A stretch of 64,000 bases of DNA from Austropuccinia psidii (GCA_023105745.1 JALGQZ010000013.1:18513105-18577104), one strand, 5' to 3'. Positions 11,997 to 24,758 are shown, counted from the stretch's first letter. Translations and numbers: made by a program. The notes: generated from the sequence alone by a model not told the origin.

Positions 11997-13399
11997 TGTC
12001 AGGATGAGTCTATGAATAATTTGTGATATGACTATTTACAGCTTAAGCTATGACGGTGACATGCTTTATCAAAATGAAAAAGATTATAAAAAAATATTAA
12101 GGGTTTTACTATAGAAAAAGAGTGGTGGTGAGAAATATTGAAAACCCTGGGTACAGCTTTACCAATTGGGTTATCATAATAAAGACTATAATACTTTGAA
12201 TTATATGTATACCTGATTATTTTCAAAGAGTATAACCAGTTTTGAAAGTTGTACTACATAGGAATTCAAGAGAAGGATGGGCATTTATCTTTTGAGAAGA
12301 GATGGGTCACTTTTTATCCTTAAATTGGGTGAAAAGGTCCTCTAGACCATTTCAACTAGTGGAAGTGAAAGATTTTCACTTCCAAGGACTTGCTTCTGGG
12401 TTTCTCACAGCCTGTATACTCTGTATTTGGCTCATATGTGGTTTCAAAACCACATCTGGGCAGTTTTCACCAATACGGGGTGAAATGTTTCATCTGGGGA
12501 CCACATAGCCCTCTTCTGACACATTGAATGCTGTGCAGAACCTGTATGGGACCCAAGTATTGAATAAAATATGAGGATTTGAAGTTTAAAAAAGATACTC
12601 ATCTATTTGACACCTCATAATCAAAGATATGGGAAAGTATCCCACAATAAGGGTGTATTGGCCAAACTCTGGGATTTTAACTTTAAAACTGCCATAAATT
12701 TGTCAGTATTTGAGATATTGAGCTCAAATTTGGCTCATTGAGTAGCCCTGAATGGGATCTACACAATGATACCTCATTTCCCCCGTTATCATTAGCTATG
12801 AAAAAGCTATACCATGTTCAATTTATATTATCCAGATATGTATTTTTCTCCAGACCCATATGGAAGTAGTTTGCTCCATAACATTTGTTCTAGTTGAGCT
12901 ATGGGGAAAAGGATGGAATCCTCAGATAGGCCTGATGGAGCTCCTTTAAAAACAATAACACTTTAGGTATCTCACAATAAAACTGTAGGAGTTAGATGAG
13001 AGGTGAATATTTTATTTACCCTTATTTGACCTTATATTAGTCATAACTTCTGTAGTTTTTTTCTAGCTCAATTTGGCTAGTACCATTGAATATCCCTAAT
13101 CGAGAGTTTCAATTTGAACACCCATTCCATGGGATTTGGGCTCTTTCTCTGGATTTTAGATGGGAGGTGAAAATTAAGGTTCATGCTCAGCAACTGCTTT
13201 GAGCTTGAATAAATGTGTTATTCTTTGTCGTATGATTATGGGACTTGTGTATTTGAAGAGAGGGGAGTTTCCTCTTTCATTTGATAACTCTTGAGATGGC
13301 TTGCCTCATTTCTGTCTTTTAGTGGTATTTTGTTCTACCATTATTTTATGGTATGTTGGCTGTCATGCTTGTGCTCTGGTTTTGAGTAACAGGCTGACA
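11997..13399 (-). repeat. Gypsy-1 3' LTR of the old copy
   Basis: It begins TGTCAGGATGAGTC and ends AACAGGCTGACA, the reverse complement of the Gypsy-1 LTR ends. Interior landmarks are shared with 51532-52969: GTGGTGGTGAG (12124), GTTTCAAAACCACATCTGGG (12442), CATTGAATGCTGT and GGTTCATGCTCAGCAA. At 1403 bp it is slightly shorter than the young 1438-bp LTRs. TACCCTCCCTTTA next to it is the reversed polypurine tract. Confidence 0.9.
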
Positions 13400-15752
13400 T
13401 ACCCTCCCTTTAAAAAAGGCTCATCATTTATGAGACTGTTCAGCCCTCCTAAAGGTTCTGAATTTTCTCAGGTGAAGGTCACCATCTGGTATAGAATCTT
13501 CAGCTAGCCATTTACCTTTATCAAATGTTTGGTTTTTAAATCTGATCAGATATTGTCTATGGTCCTTTCTATTAAGTCTGATCTTCCTGGCCTTAATTAT
13601 TTTCTTCACTGGGCCAGGGGTGTCTTATCCTTCCACTATGTCTTGAGGAGTAGGGTTCTTGCTTCTAGAGGGGAGCTTATCCTCTCCTGTTTGGTGGTAA
13701 GGTTTCACTAGAATCACTGGGAACACTGTGTGTTTCCTGGAGAATTCTTCTGTGAGTTGGACTTCCACTGCACTCTTTACACTCAATTCAATGATAGTTA
13801 ATGGTCTCAAAAATGGGTCTCTCATTTTTTTAGGCCTTTAAGATTATTGAAATTCAGAGTAGACACTACCACTTGGTCTCCTTCCTTGAAGTCTGGTTCC
13901 TCATGGGTCTTGTCATATCTCTGCTTGTTGTATTACTTTGCCTGAGCTATGCATCTTGCAGCTGTGTCACATGCCTTCTTCCACATATCATTGAAGTCTT
14001 TGGCAGTGAGTTGGATGGTACAAAGATTTTTCTTCAAGTGATCCACAGGAAGTAAGGAATTCCAGCCTTTTTCCACCAGTGAGGGTGATTTCCCTGTGGT
14101 GGAGTGTAGGCCGGGATTGTAAGCCAGCTGAATTGCTGGTAGAAGTGGAACCCAGTAATGGGTGTACCCTTCATGGTCTTTGTATTCCTTACCATATACG
14201 CAAAATCTTCTAATGATGTCCTCCATTGTTTGGATCAGCCTTTCAGACAAACCATCTGTTTGTGGGTGGTAGGCTGTTGGAAATGCAAGTTTTGTTACAA
14301 GAATATCATAAAGGTTAGTCCAAAACTGTGATGTGAATTTTGGGTCCCTATCACTAATAATAATTTGTAGGACTCCACAAGTGGCTATGATGTTATTCTA
14401 GAATATCAATTGTGTGTCCATAGCTGTATCCTCTTTGTGGCATGGTAGGCATCTGACCATTTTAGTGTACCTGTTGCCTATGACTAGGAAAGCATTGAAG
14501 TTTTCTTTGCCTCCTGGGAAAAGTCCTATTACCCAGCCCATGTTAATGGTTTCCCACAGGTGTTTAGGCTCCTCTATGTGCTGAAGTAACCCATACTTCT
14601 TGCCATTTTTCCTGTTTTCCTTATGGCCTATTTCACAAGTGTTGATGTATTCATAAAACTATTTTTCCCATTGAGGCCACCAATCTGTGCTTGCTACCCT
14701 CTCTTTTGTCCTGTCTTCACTAATGTGTCCCATATAGGGGCAATCATGGAATTCTTTCAGGATTAGGGAAATATGGTCTATGTATATCACTGGTAGTGCA
14801 CTGGTGTGCTTCTCTCTGTGGTACAGAAGTCAATCTATAAGGAAAAACTTGTTTTCCTTGAAGTCCCTCAACCAGGGTCCCTCTAACTGAGATTCCATCT
14901 CTGGGATCCTGTATTTTTGTTGAATGATTTGCAACAATATGCAAAACTGTTTGTGTTTGGAATAAGTTTTGGTGACTGAACTTAAAAAGTTAATTATTCA
15001 GTTCTGAGGAGATTATTACAAATATGGGAGTTTCTGTTCCTTCTGGTTCAGTGTTATCACTTTCTGAGGTACCAAATTCTGGTGCCCATTCAGCAAATTT
15101 GAAGTTTTTCCTCCTGTCTATTTCCATAAAATGGATAGTAATTTTAGCAGCTACTTCTACATCATAATCAGGGTTGCTTTTGAAATTATTCAATGGCCAT
15201 CTTCTAAGGCCATAAGCATTAGTGTGGTTTTTCCCTCTTTGTATATTATGTTAATATTACCTCTATACTCTTGAATTGCTATTTGCAATCTCAACATGTG
15301 TCTATTGATAGTTTTCGTGTTGAGTAAAGGTTTGATTGCTATGAAGTCTGTGTAGACTTCAAAGATCACACCCTCCAGATAATAGTGAAGGTTTTCTAGG
15401 GCCCATACTAGGAATAAGAATTAAGTCTGAGTTTCTCCATACCTATACTCTAAGTATTTCTCTTTCCTGAAGATGTAGCATATTAGCCCTTCCCTTGGTT
15501 CACCATCTAGAATTTGTCTTTGATGCAGGGAAGCTCACAATCCTTGACTTCAAGCTGAATCTATGTACAACTTTAATGATAATTCAAAGTTGGGGGGTAT
15601 CAACACAGGTGCATTGGTGAGCTCATGTTTTATCCTCTCATATGCATCTCCAATTTCCTTGGTTATTTCAAAAACTAAATCTTTTGAGCATAACTTGTAT
15701 AAACTACTAGTTATATGAGCAAAGGGTTTGCTGTGGTTTCTGTAGTAGCTAG
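13400..15752 (-). pseudogene. Old Gypsy-1 RNase H, integrase and chromodomain
   Basis: Read on the minus strand from 15752: the end of the RT connection (SSYYRNHSKPF-type), the RNase H region (YIDSA and HQRQILDGEPREG motifs near 15500), a linker (15193-14990) matching the young copy, the integrase zinc region ([18 protein letters not shown] near 14750), and the integrase core. In the core, the first catalytic Asp is Gly (INMGWV), followed by ISDRDPKF and the [20 protein letters not shown] segment at 14250. The C-terminal domain (13825-13625) and divergent chromodomain tail (13609-13424, KKIIKARKIRLNRKDHRQYL) close the gene. It is broken by many frameshifts and stops and is not functional. Confidence 0.8.
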
Positions 15753-15757
15753 ATAAT

Positions 15758-16518
15758 TGTCACAGGGGCTCTTCGAAGTGAAGAGGGCCTGGCACTCAGT
15801 AAACTGGGACTCACTTATGGAGGGCTCAAAGATATGGTAAGAAGGAACACAATAAAGAGTGTTAAAGATAAATTTCTAAAAGAATAAATATAAGAAAAGC
15901 AGCAACAAGAAATAAGAGTAAGAAATAGAAGAGCCAACCACAAACAAGTCCAAGTCCACTGTTTCAACCTGTCAGAATGAAAAGAGAAGGGTTAATAAGG
16001 ATATGGCCACCCAACTCATACTGTACAGGCGAAGAGAGAAAAGGCAAAGACTAACTTAAAATTAAATAATTATAATACCCAATTATAAGGATAAGAATAA
16101 TTATAAAATGATAAATAAACTAAATGAATTAACTGGGGAAAAGTACCCAGGGGGGAGAAAGAGGGGCTGGTATATGTGAGAATCACCAGCCCTGATCCAG
16201 AGGAAGAATTTTCATGAGAATATTTGATGATTGAATTGAGCCTGGCCAATACAGGTCCTGTACGGCTGTACAGAACCTGTACAAGAGGTGTGGTGTATTT
16301 GAGTGATCATACAGTTTCAAGTTGGTGTATTGAAACTGTATTGGGTGAACCCAGCCTGTACAGGTATTGACAGGCTGTATTGAGGTACCAAGCTTTATTC
16401 ATGTTCAGAATGAAGATTGCTGAAATTGAATGCTGATACAAATGCTGGATCTGCTGATTTGGGGTGTTTGAGTGGGTGTATGAATGAATACCCTTACCCC
16501 TGATGAGTGGTTGTTACA
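15758..16518 (-). repeat. Gypsy-2 3' LTR (short subfamily)
   Basis: Plus-strand ends are TGTCACAGGGGCTC and GTGGTTGTTACA. Its copy of the self-priming segment carries a G (TAAATGAATTAAC) where the 5' LTR has T. It also contains TACAGGTCCTGTACGGCTGTACAG, a short cluster of overlapping inverted repeats near 16252. The U3 terminus on the minus strand is TGTAACAACC. Confidence 0.95.
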
Positions 16519-18201
16519 GTATCCCCCTCTTGAAACTGGTGGGCTCCTGAACACCATAATACCCTGCCATTGTTGAGTGGCATCTCACTACCCCACACAA
16601 TTCTTTGAAAAGTTTTCTTTTGACCACTATCTCGAAATCCTTCTCCATCTCTTCTCTGTCAATTAAATTTATTTCCCCCTTCTTTAACTTTGAGTAAATA
16701 CCCCACTTTGAACTGTTCTTTCTTCTGATTGAAACAACTGACGTCCTTGGGGCGTGGCCTTGGGTTGTATCCCAAAATTATGGCCACTGAGCTCTTGTGC
16801 TCAAAAAATTGTGCCAGATGAGTACATGAAGTGTACTCATCTGGCCAGCCAAGTCAAAGAAAATGATGATGACAAGAATCCAGGGGTCTTGTCCCCAATG
16901 GCCTTCAAAATGCCTCAACCAGCCCTTTATAGTGATTTTGGGCTGGTGCCTTCTCTATGGAGGATCTTGAGGATCCTTGAATTTATGGCCGTTTTGGCCT
17001 TTTTTGGATCCTTGATGTCTTTGGGTGAAACTTTGGTCCATGGCCTTTTATGGCCAAATTGTGGTTTTGCAAATTTTTTGGCCCTTTTGGCTTTTTTTGG
17101 TCTTTGGGTGTCTTACGGTCCGCGTTCCGTGGGGGTTATTGGAAGCCCCCAGGGCCAAAATGGACCCAAGGGGGTCATGGGACCTAAAATGGCCCAAAAA
17201 GAAGGTTTCACCTTATATGGCCTGGACCCATTGGTGGGGTCCAGGACCACCAAACCCTGGCCTTCCCCAAAGTTGCAGGGGAGGCCCTGGGTGATGACTC
17301 CAGCCCCCAAAGGGGACTTGGACCCTGACATTGAGAGGTTTTGAGGGGGGCCATGATTGACTTGTGGCCCAATTCCCTTGAGGTCGAACTTTTCATTTGA
17401 CGTGGACTTGACGATTTGGGTGGAGTGAAAACCAGTGTCTTGTTCCTGTTTATGGTTTGTTTGGCTCCTATTCATGCTCTTATAACAACTAATAAATGAG
17501 ATAAAATAAAATGATTAAAATAATAAAGGCACCTCCCAATACGTGATTTGGAAGGGGATGCTGCTGCTTCCAATGAAATAAAAAGAAATTATACGAGTAA
17601 AGAAAGAAAAGAAATGAAAATAAATAAGAGAAAAATGAGGGTAAAGAAAGAAATAAAGTAAAATCCTGATGGTTGGTCCTTCTTGTGGTGAGTTGCTTGA
17701 TTTTGGCCAATAAGTGTCTGAAAAAATGAAAACGAAGCATTTTGATGCTCACAGAGTGGGCAAGGTAATGTTTTACAAGAAGTAGAACCCTCAAGGATGC
17801 ATACCAGGAGATGGAACTTACTTTCATAACTTCCACTCCCCACCAAGCACCATAAAATTGAAAAGAATTGCCATAAATGACTTCTGAGATGAATTGCCAT
17901 AAATGACTTCTGAAATGAATTGCCGTAAATGACTTGAAGTAATGAATGTCTTGAATTATGATGATTGGCATAAAATGAAATGATAATAAAGAAAGAAAAC
18001 ATTGGGCCATATGTTGATAAGGTCCAAATGGAGGGTATCAATGTTGTATGCTTCCTGAGCCTGTCCAAAGAAATGACAAGTGCTCACAAAGTGGCCAAGG
18101 TGATTCTTACAACAACATATGGGTAGAATACCCCCTTAAAGGTGCATGCCAGGAGAGGAACTTACTTTCATAACTTCTTCTCCCCACCAAGCACCATAAA
18201 A
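16519..18201 (-). other. Gypsy-2 3' UTR with GC-rich block and duplicated module
   Basis: Noncoding sequence between pol and the 3' LTR. 16740-17470 is a GC-rich block full of GGCC and GGGCC, unlike the AT-rich surroundings, and similar in style to the GC-rich part of the long-subfamily LTR at 42170-42840. 17865-17942 has three tandem units of about 26 bp (GAATTGCCATAAATGACTTC). 17744-17850 and 18080-18194 are two copies of a module of about 110 bp that is also present twice in the other Gypsy-2. ORFs of up to 196 codons here look like chance products of the GC-rich block. Confidence 0.7.
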
Positions 18202-21200
18202 TCAAACTCTTGAGGTATTTGGGCCAGGCTTGTCTGGATATAATGAATGGAAATCCTTGACAAGGTCTGGTGAGTTGGTAAGGTTGGAAGCTGGTTCCCA
18301 AGTGGTTCTTTCTGGGTCTTCACTGAATCCTTTCCACTCTACAAGATACCATAATTTACCTCTTTTGAGTTTTGAGTCCAGAACCTGAGCCACTTCCCAT
18401 TCTTCTTGCTCCTCCACTAAGACTGGTGGTGGCGGCAATTGGTGACGATTTGGGATAGTTGAATGCTTGACTGGTTCTAATAAGGACACATGGAATACAG
18501 GGTGAACTGCCTTCCATTGCTGAGGCAACTTGAGGTGATATGCATGGCTGCCAATCTTCTTCAGAACTTCAAAGGGTCCCAACCATCTTTCTGATAATTT
18601 CTTGGTGGGTCCTGTTGTCTTGATGTTCTTGGAAGCTAGCCATACTTTGTCTACAGGTTGGAAATCAGGTGGAATTGCTCTATTTCTATCTGCATACTTC
18701 TTGAATCTCCTTATTGCTGACTCTAATTCCTCTTTGACAACTTGCTGTACTGATTGGAGTTTTGTTGATAACTTTCCAGCAGGTGAGTCTTGAGAAATAT
18801 GGATTGAGTCAAAGCTGGGATTTCTTCCATAAATGGTGAAAAAAGGTGATTGCTTGGTTGATGAATGTTATGCATTATTATAGGCAAATTCAGCCAGAGG
18901 GAGCCAGGTGTACCAGTCATCTTGATGATAGCTGACATACATCCGAAGGTACTGTTCTAGTATCTGATTTACCCTCTCTGTCTGTCCATCTGTTTCAGGG
19001 TGAAAAGCAGTTGAAAGATCTCTTGATATCTTGAGCTGCTGACACAATTGAGTCCAAAATGATGAAACAAATAAGGAACCTCTATCACTAACAATACTTA
19101 CTGGAAGACCATGTTTGGAAAATACATGACTAATGAAGATTTGAGCTAAGTCCAGTGCAGTGATTGATCCATAAGTTGGAATGAATATTGCCATTTTTGA
19201 GAATCTGTCCACAACTACTAAAATTGAATCAAAGTTGTTTGACAGTGGCAATTGAGTGATGAAGTCCATTGATAATGAATTCCAAGGACCAGACGGAATT
19301 GAAAGAGGCTTGAGTAATCCAAACTTCTTGTGATGAATGTTCTTGTTTCTTGAGCATTGCTGACATGAGGACACATAGTCCTTGATGATTTGATTCATGC
19401 CAGCCCAATAAAAATCCCTCTTGATGAGCTTGAGGGTCTTCTCCTGGCCAGGATGGCCAGCCAATGGTGAGTCATGACGCTTTTGAAGAATATCGAGTTG
19501 AAGCTCTTCATTGCTTGGGATTACCACTCTATCTTTGAATAATAATAACTTGGCTTGAGGTTCAAGAGAATAATCTGGAACTGATTCACCTCTTGCTAGT
19601 TGCTTGAGTATTTCTTTATAGTCTTTGTCTTGCCATACTTCTTTTTGAATCTTGTCCACTAAATCTGAGAAAATTTCCACTTTGATTGAGAAGAATCTTG
19701 ACTCTTGAATTCCATCTTGCTTAAGTATTTGATGAAAATTATGAGGATTCTTGCTGATGAAGTCCACCCCCCTCTCTGGGTACACGTCGTCCCGACGTGA
19801 CAAGGCATCTGGCAAAGTGGCCAGTCTGCCTGGGCGGTAAGTGATAGTGAAATGAAATTCTGAGAGAAATTCAGCCCAACGGGCCTGACGACGAGTAAGA
19901 ACTTTGGAAGACATGAAAAACTGCAAGGAAGAGTGGTCCGTCAAGACCTCAAAAGGATTGGAAAGAGAAAGAAGAAATGCCCTCCAGCGCTTGAGAGCCC
20001 AAACTATGCCAAGGAGTTCCTTGTCATGAATTTCATAGTTGAGTTCAGCTGGTAAGATCTTGCGACTATCAAATGCAATGGGATGCTTTCCAGAGTCATT
20101 CACCTGACTCAGTACGGCGCCCAATGCATAATCAGAAGCATCAGTCTCTACAATAGTAGGTAGAGATGGGTTGAAATGGGATAAGATAGGAGCAGAGGTG
20201 AAAGCTTCTTTGAGTGCTTGAAACTGACTAAGAGCTTCCTCATTGAAGATGAAAGGAGAATCTTTTTTGAGAAGGGAAGTGAGAGAAGTGATTTTTTTGG
20301 AATAATTTTTAATGAAACAACGATAAAAATTGGCAAAGCCAAGAAAGGATTGAAGAGCCTTGATGTTTTTGGGCTGAGGCCAATTGAGGATTTGCTGAGC
20401 TTTTTAAGAATACATCTTGAGGCCATCACTTGAAACAACATAGCCCAAGTATTCCACACTTGAGGCATGGAATACACACTTGGAGGCTTTGGCAAACAGA
20501 TTATTGTCCCTCAGTCTTTGGAGGACAGAGGCCACATGTTTGACATGTTCCTCCTCAGAACTGGAAAAGACCATAATATCATCTAGATAAACCACAACAA
20601 ACACATCCAAAAAATCTGCAAAGATATCATTTACTAGATTTTGGAAAGAAGAAGGAGCATTGGTCAAACCAAATGGCATGACCAAATACTCATAACTGCC
20701 ATATTTGGTTCTAAAGGCAGTTAAGTGCTCATCCCCCTCTTTGATTCTCAGAAGTTTATATGCACCACGCAGATCTATCTTGGAGAAGATAGTGGAACCG
20801 TTGAATACGGTAAGAAGCTGGTTCATAGGAGGAACAGGGTACCTGTTCTTCCTAGTGACAGCATTGAGTTTGCGGTAGTCGACACACAAACGAAGACCTC
20901 CATCCTTTTTCTTGACAAAAAGGACAGGTGCTCCTGTTGAAGAGGAGCTTGGTCTAATGAAACCTTTCTCTACATTCTCTGAAATGTAGGCCCGCAGTGT
21001 TTCTGACTCTTGATTTGATAATGAGTAGATAACACCAATTGGAGGTAGAAGACCCTCCGAATCGATATGGTGATCACAGGCGCGGTGTGGAGGAAGTTTC
21101 TCTGCTTTCACCTTGGAGAATACATCCAAATATTGGTGATAAGCAGGAGGAACAACCTTCAACACAGTTTCAATTTCTTCTGGCTCTTCCTCCTCATCCC

Positions 21201-21917
21201 ACTGCTCCTCCAGGGATGCATGAAAAGATAAGGGAGGAAGGTCCCCATCCCCTTGAAAGAGATGAAGTGAAGATATGGCAACATCTTCTCCAACATCCTT
21301 TATCTCTTTGAAGACTTCATCTCTTAATGGAAGTAATGACTGAGAGGGAATAATGGAAGGGATATGGACAGAAGAAGGAATGGGAGGTGTCTCAAGTTCA
21401 CCAACCAGAGCAACACTGTTGACAGCAGTGGCAAAGTCATTACTAGTAGAATGAGTAATACCACTAGAATCCTTATGACTAGAATCATAGGTGATCAATC
21501 CATTTTTCCAATCAATAATGGGATTAAAATGGTAAAGGAAATCATAGCCCAATATCAGGTCTTCTCCCTTGGGTGAATCTATGATAAAGAAGTCCCATTC
21601 AAAGCTTGGGAAGGAAGGCAAGTCAACTACCCACTTGGTATAATGGGTGATGAACAAGGCAGGGGATTCATTAGAATCCAAAATGAAAAGAGGAATCTTT
21701 TCAGGGAGCTCTGACAGAGTCAATGAGTACTTGAGAACAAAATTCTTTGCAATAAAAGAGTTTGTAGCACCAGAATCAATGAGAATACTATAAAAAATAT
21801 CAGAGACAGAAGAGAAAATAAGAAATTTTAAAGATTTCTTGACACTAGTATTCAGAGTGCACAATTGTGCTCTTGAAGGAAATAAGTGAGAACCATTGAA
21901 CACATCATGATTCCCAC
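18202..21917 (-). pseudogene. Gypsy-2 pol (protease, RT, RNase H, integrase, chromodomain)
   Basis: The frame stays open from the gag/pol overlap to 18202 except for two TAA codons, at 20404-20406 (RT connection) and 18868-18870 (integrase). Domains in order: retropepsin with IDSGATNSF (near 21777), RT with RLCVDYRKLN and intact YLDDIMVF (near 20594), RNase H with DASDYALGAV and LTDHSSLQF, and integrase with the HHCC region (HDSPLAGHPGQEKT ... CQQCSRNK). The integrase core has Asp in SMDFITQLP, Asp in SDRGSLF and Glu in TERVNQI. Last is a canonical chromodomain (18430-18250; EEWEVAQVLDSKLKRGKLWY, LVEWKGF, TWEPASNL). The chromodomain probably steers integration to modified histones. Catalytic residues look intact, so only the two stops disable it. 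Pol has no ATG of its own at the start, which fits frameshift expression. Confidence 0.9.
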
Positions 21918-23277
21918 TCAGGCTTTTCCCTGCTTGCTAGGGAAGCCTTCTGATGATCCTTGCCTATTCTCAGGCCTCTTGAAGCATTTTTCAAATGGGT
22001 GCTTTCCACCACAATAATTGCACAAGCCTTCTTTAATCCTCCTCTCCTTTTCAGAACCAATTAATTTGTTGTCCTTATTGAGGAGAGCAGCATGAGGCTT
22101 GTCTTTGGACATTTGAAAATTCTTCCCCTTCTTATTCTTATTGTGATAAGGCTTCTTGGATGATGAACTTTGAGGAGGCTTGTAGAAATTGGATCCAATG
22201 ATTGGAGGCTTCTTCTCTTGATGACTGCCCTTTTCCTTTTGCCTCTCATGATATCTTGTGTCTAATTCTAAAGTGACATCCATAAGTTCTTGAAGAGTGT
22301 CAAAAGTTCCAGGGTGAGAAGCCAATTGGTCCAACAATCTTGATGCCAAGCCTCTTCTATACACATGAATGTAAGCTCTTTACCCCCAATCTCCAATTCT
22401 TGACATTAAGCTTCTGAAATCTGCAATGTACAAGGAAACATGACCACTTTCCTTCATCCTCAAAATTGTCCAACTCTTGTTCAGCTTTCCTGACTTCATC
22501 GGGGTCACCAAACAGAGTGAATAATTGAGATTCAAACAATGGCCAATTATTGAGGAGGTAGGAAGGGTCTTCATTGGAAATATTTGAGAGGTAAGGTTCA
22601 ATCCACTTGCCAGCTCTACCAGTAAGAAAAGAAGTTGAGTACAAAACCTTCTTCCTGTCAGAGAAGAAGTTTGCTGGATCATTATGGAAAATTAGCTGAC
22701 AGGATTGGATAAATCCTCTCAACTTATAAGCTTGAGTACCATCAAAAGAATCAGGTGCCTTCATGGATGGAGTCTTGAAAGCAGGGGCTTTGGAATTGTC
22801 CCTGGGAGCAACTGCTTGAGTGAGTTGCCCCATGAATTGAGTCATCTGCTCCATCATCTTGAGGAGACTTGGATCAGTTTGAGAGACAAGAGGTTGACTA
22901 GAAAGGGCTAGATTAGAACCCTGAGGCACCTCTGGAGCATTTGCCAAGGCATCTGCCACTTCAGTTTCCCCAGAATCTTCCTCTTCCACAGACTCTTCCC
23001 CCTCTTCATCTTCAACTTCCCCTTGTCTTGCTCTTGCACCTTCAGACATGCCAGGGTAGCCACCCAAAAGTCCAGAGAAAGATCTTGATCTTCTAGATTT
23101 CATTCCACCTCTTCTTGAGGGTGCTGCTCCTTCCATTGGTGGTCCTCTGTCCAAATTTGCACTCAGTTGATGAACTGATGGTGTGCGGTCAAGAGGAGCC
23201 CTTGCTGTAGGAGTGAGAACAGCTTGAATTCTTTGGGATCTAGTATTTTTGGCTGGGGGACTATGCTGAACTGGCAT
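21918..23277 (-). pseudogene. Gypsy-2 gag (short subfamily)
   Basis: The start is the ATG at 23277 (MPVQHSPPAKNTRSQ); the same MPV-HSPPA start occurs in the other copy at 44531. An N-terminal proline/acid-rich region is followed by a capsid-like domain (FKTPSMKAPDSFDGTQAYK, WIEPYLSN, ESQLFTLFGDPDEVRKAE). A one-base indel near 22470-22480 shifts the frame, and a TAA lies at about 22381, where the frame of the downstream part resumes (YRRGLASRLLDQLASHPG). The zinc knuckle CNYCGGKHPFEKC has the spacing CX2CX3HX4C. It ends QGKA-stop inside the slippery-site context. Gag would build the capsid. Confidence 0.9.
21924..21930 (-). promoter_or_regulatory. Putative -1 frameshift site GGGAAAA
   Basis: On the minus strand the end of gag reads CAG GGA AAA GCC TGA. 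G GGA AAA fits the X XXY YYZ heptamer, and pol is open in the -1 frame from this point. The same sequence occurs at the same place in the other Gypsy-2 (45838-45844). Confidence 0.6.
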
Positions 23278-23992
23278 TTTGAAATAAATGAAATAAAACT
23301 TGATGGTATTAAGGATAATCAAACTTGGCCAAATCAATCACAATAAAATCTTGATGAATCTTGAGGAATCAATTCAAATCTTGAGCAATCAAATACAATC
23401 AACAGTCAAATAAATTCAATCAATCAACAATCAATTCAAATCAAATATCAATAATCTTGAGGAAATCAATAATCAATCAATATTCAATCAATACTCAATC
23501 AATAAATGTCTTCAATATGAAATCAAGTCTTGAGGAATCAATCAATCAGTTCAAAATCTTCAGAAATCAATTCAATATCTTGATGAGTCAAATCAAATCA
23601 ATAATCAAAATCAATTCTTGAGGATCAATCAATATCTTGAGAGTTCAAATTCAATAAATCCAATAAATCCTGAATCAATAACCCAAATGAATCCCAATGA
23701 ATAATCCAATCAATTAAACCAATCAATAATTCCTAGATAAAACCTGAATAAGAACACAGAAAAATTTGAATGATAAAAATAAAATGAAGTGATGAAATGG
23801 TCAGCAATGATTAAGAAAGGAAAAAGAATCAATTTTAATAAGAATGAAATGAATGAGATGAAAATTGATGAGAGAGAAAAATTCATAAAAAATCATAAAA
23901 ATCATAAAATCATGAAAAGGTCATAATTGAAGAATGAGAGAAATGAATAAAATGAATGAAAGAAAGAATTAAATATGAGTTAATTAATTTAA
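23278..23992 (-). other. Gypsy-2 leader with self-complementary primer site
   Basis: Low-complexity leader dominated by TTGATT and TCAAGA repeats on the minus strand; the same style is seen at 43835-44530. One base after the LTR, 23979-23991 (minus strand TAAATTAATTAAC) is a perfect 13-base complement of 24356-24368 in the LTR. No tRNA-like TGG primer site is present. No coding sequence. Confidence 0.7.
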
Positions 23993-24753
23993 TGTCACAG
24001 GGGCTCTTTGAAGTGAAGAGGGCCTGGCACTCAGTAAACTGGGACTCACTTATGGAGGGCTCAAAGATATGGTAAGAAGGAACACAATAAAGAGTGTTGA
24101 AGATAAATTGCTAAAAGAATAAATATAAGAAAAGCAGCAACAAGAAATAAGAGTAAGAAATAGAAGAGCCAACCACAAACAAGTCCAAGTCCACTGTTTC
24201 AACCTGTCAGAATGAAAAGAGAAGGGTTAATAAGGATATGGCCACCCAACTCATACTGTACAGGCGAAGAGAGAAAAGGCAAAGACTAACTTAAAATTAA
24301 ATAATTATAATACCCAATTATAAGGATAGGAATAATTATAAAATTATAAATAAACTAAATTAATTAACTGGGGAAAAGTCCCCAGGGGGGAGAAAGAGGG
24401 GCTGGTATATGTGAGAATCACCAGCCCTGATCCAGAGGAAGAATTTTCATGAGAATATTTGATGATTGAATTGAGCCTGGCCAATACAGGTCCTGTACGG
24501 CTGTACAGAACCTGTACAAGAGGTGTGGTGTATTTGAGTGATCATACAGTTTCAAGTTGGTGTATTGAAACTGTATTGGGTGAACCCAGCCTGTACAGGT
24601 ATTGACAGGCTGTATTGAGGTACCAAGCTGTATTCATGTTCAGAATGAAGATTGCTGAAATTGAATACTGATACAAATGCTGGATCTGCTGATTTGGGGT
24701 GTTTGAGTGGGTGTATGAATGAATACCCTTACCCCTGATGAGTGGTTGTTACA
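23993..24753 (-). repeat. Gypsy-2 5' LTR (short subfamily)
   Basis: 761 bp, same ends as the 3' LTR. On the minus strand it has CACATATACC (TATA-like) about 40 bases upstream of GGGGACTTTTCCCCAGTTAATT. That places a plausible transcription start about 370 bases before the LTR end, with GTTAATTAATTTA available to pair with the primer site. Confidence 0.95.
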
Positions 24754-24758
24754 ATAAT

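Larger units (their letters stand above)
15758..24753 (-). mobile_element. Complete Gypsy-2 retrotransposon (short-LTR subfamily), minus strand
   Basis: Both LTRs are 761 bp (15758-16518 and 23993-24753) and differ at about nine positions by eye. The flanking duplication ATAAT (15753-15757 and 24754-24758) is perfect. The host sequence on both sides joins exactly into the Gypsy-1 RT connection region, so the insertion is clean. Order on the minus strand: 5' LTR, leader, gag, pol, long 3' UTR, polypurine tract (AAGAGGGGGATAC), 3' LTR. Gag has one indel and one stop; pol has two stops. This is a fairly recent but inactivated copy. Confidence 0.95.

Noticed and set aside
16754..17344. 196-codon plus-strand ORF in the Gypsy-2 3' UTR
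   Set aside because: It lies in a GC-rich, stop-poor block antisense to the element, has overlapping ORFs on both strands, and resembles no domain.
17489..18068. Two overlapping minus-strand ORFs of 159 and 173 codons
   Set aside because: They lie in the 3' UTR over the 26-bp tandem repeats and the duplicated module, are in different frames over the same bases, and have no domain.
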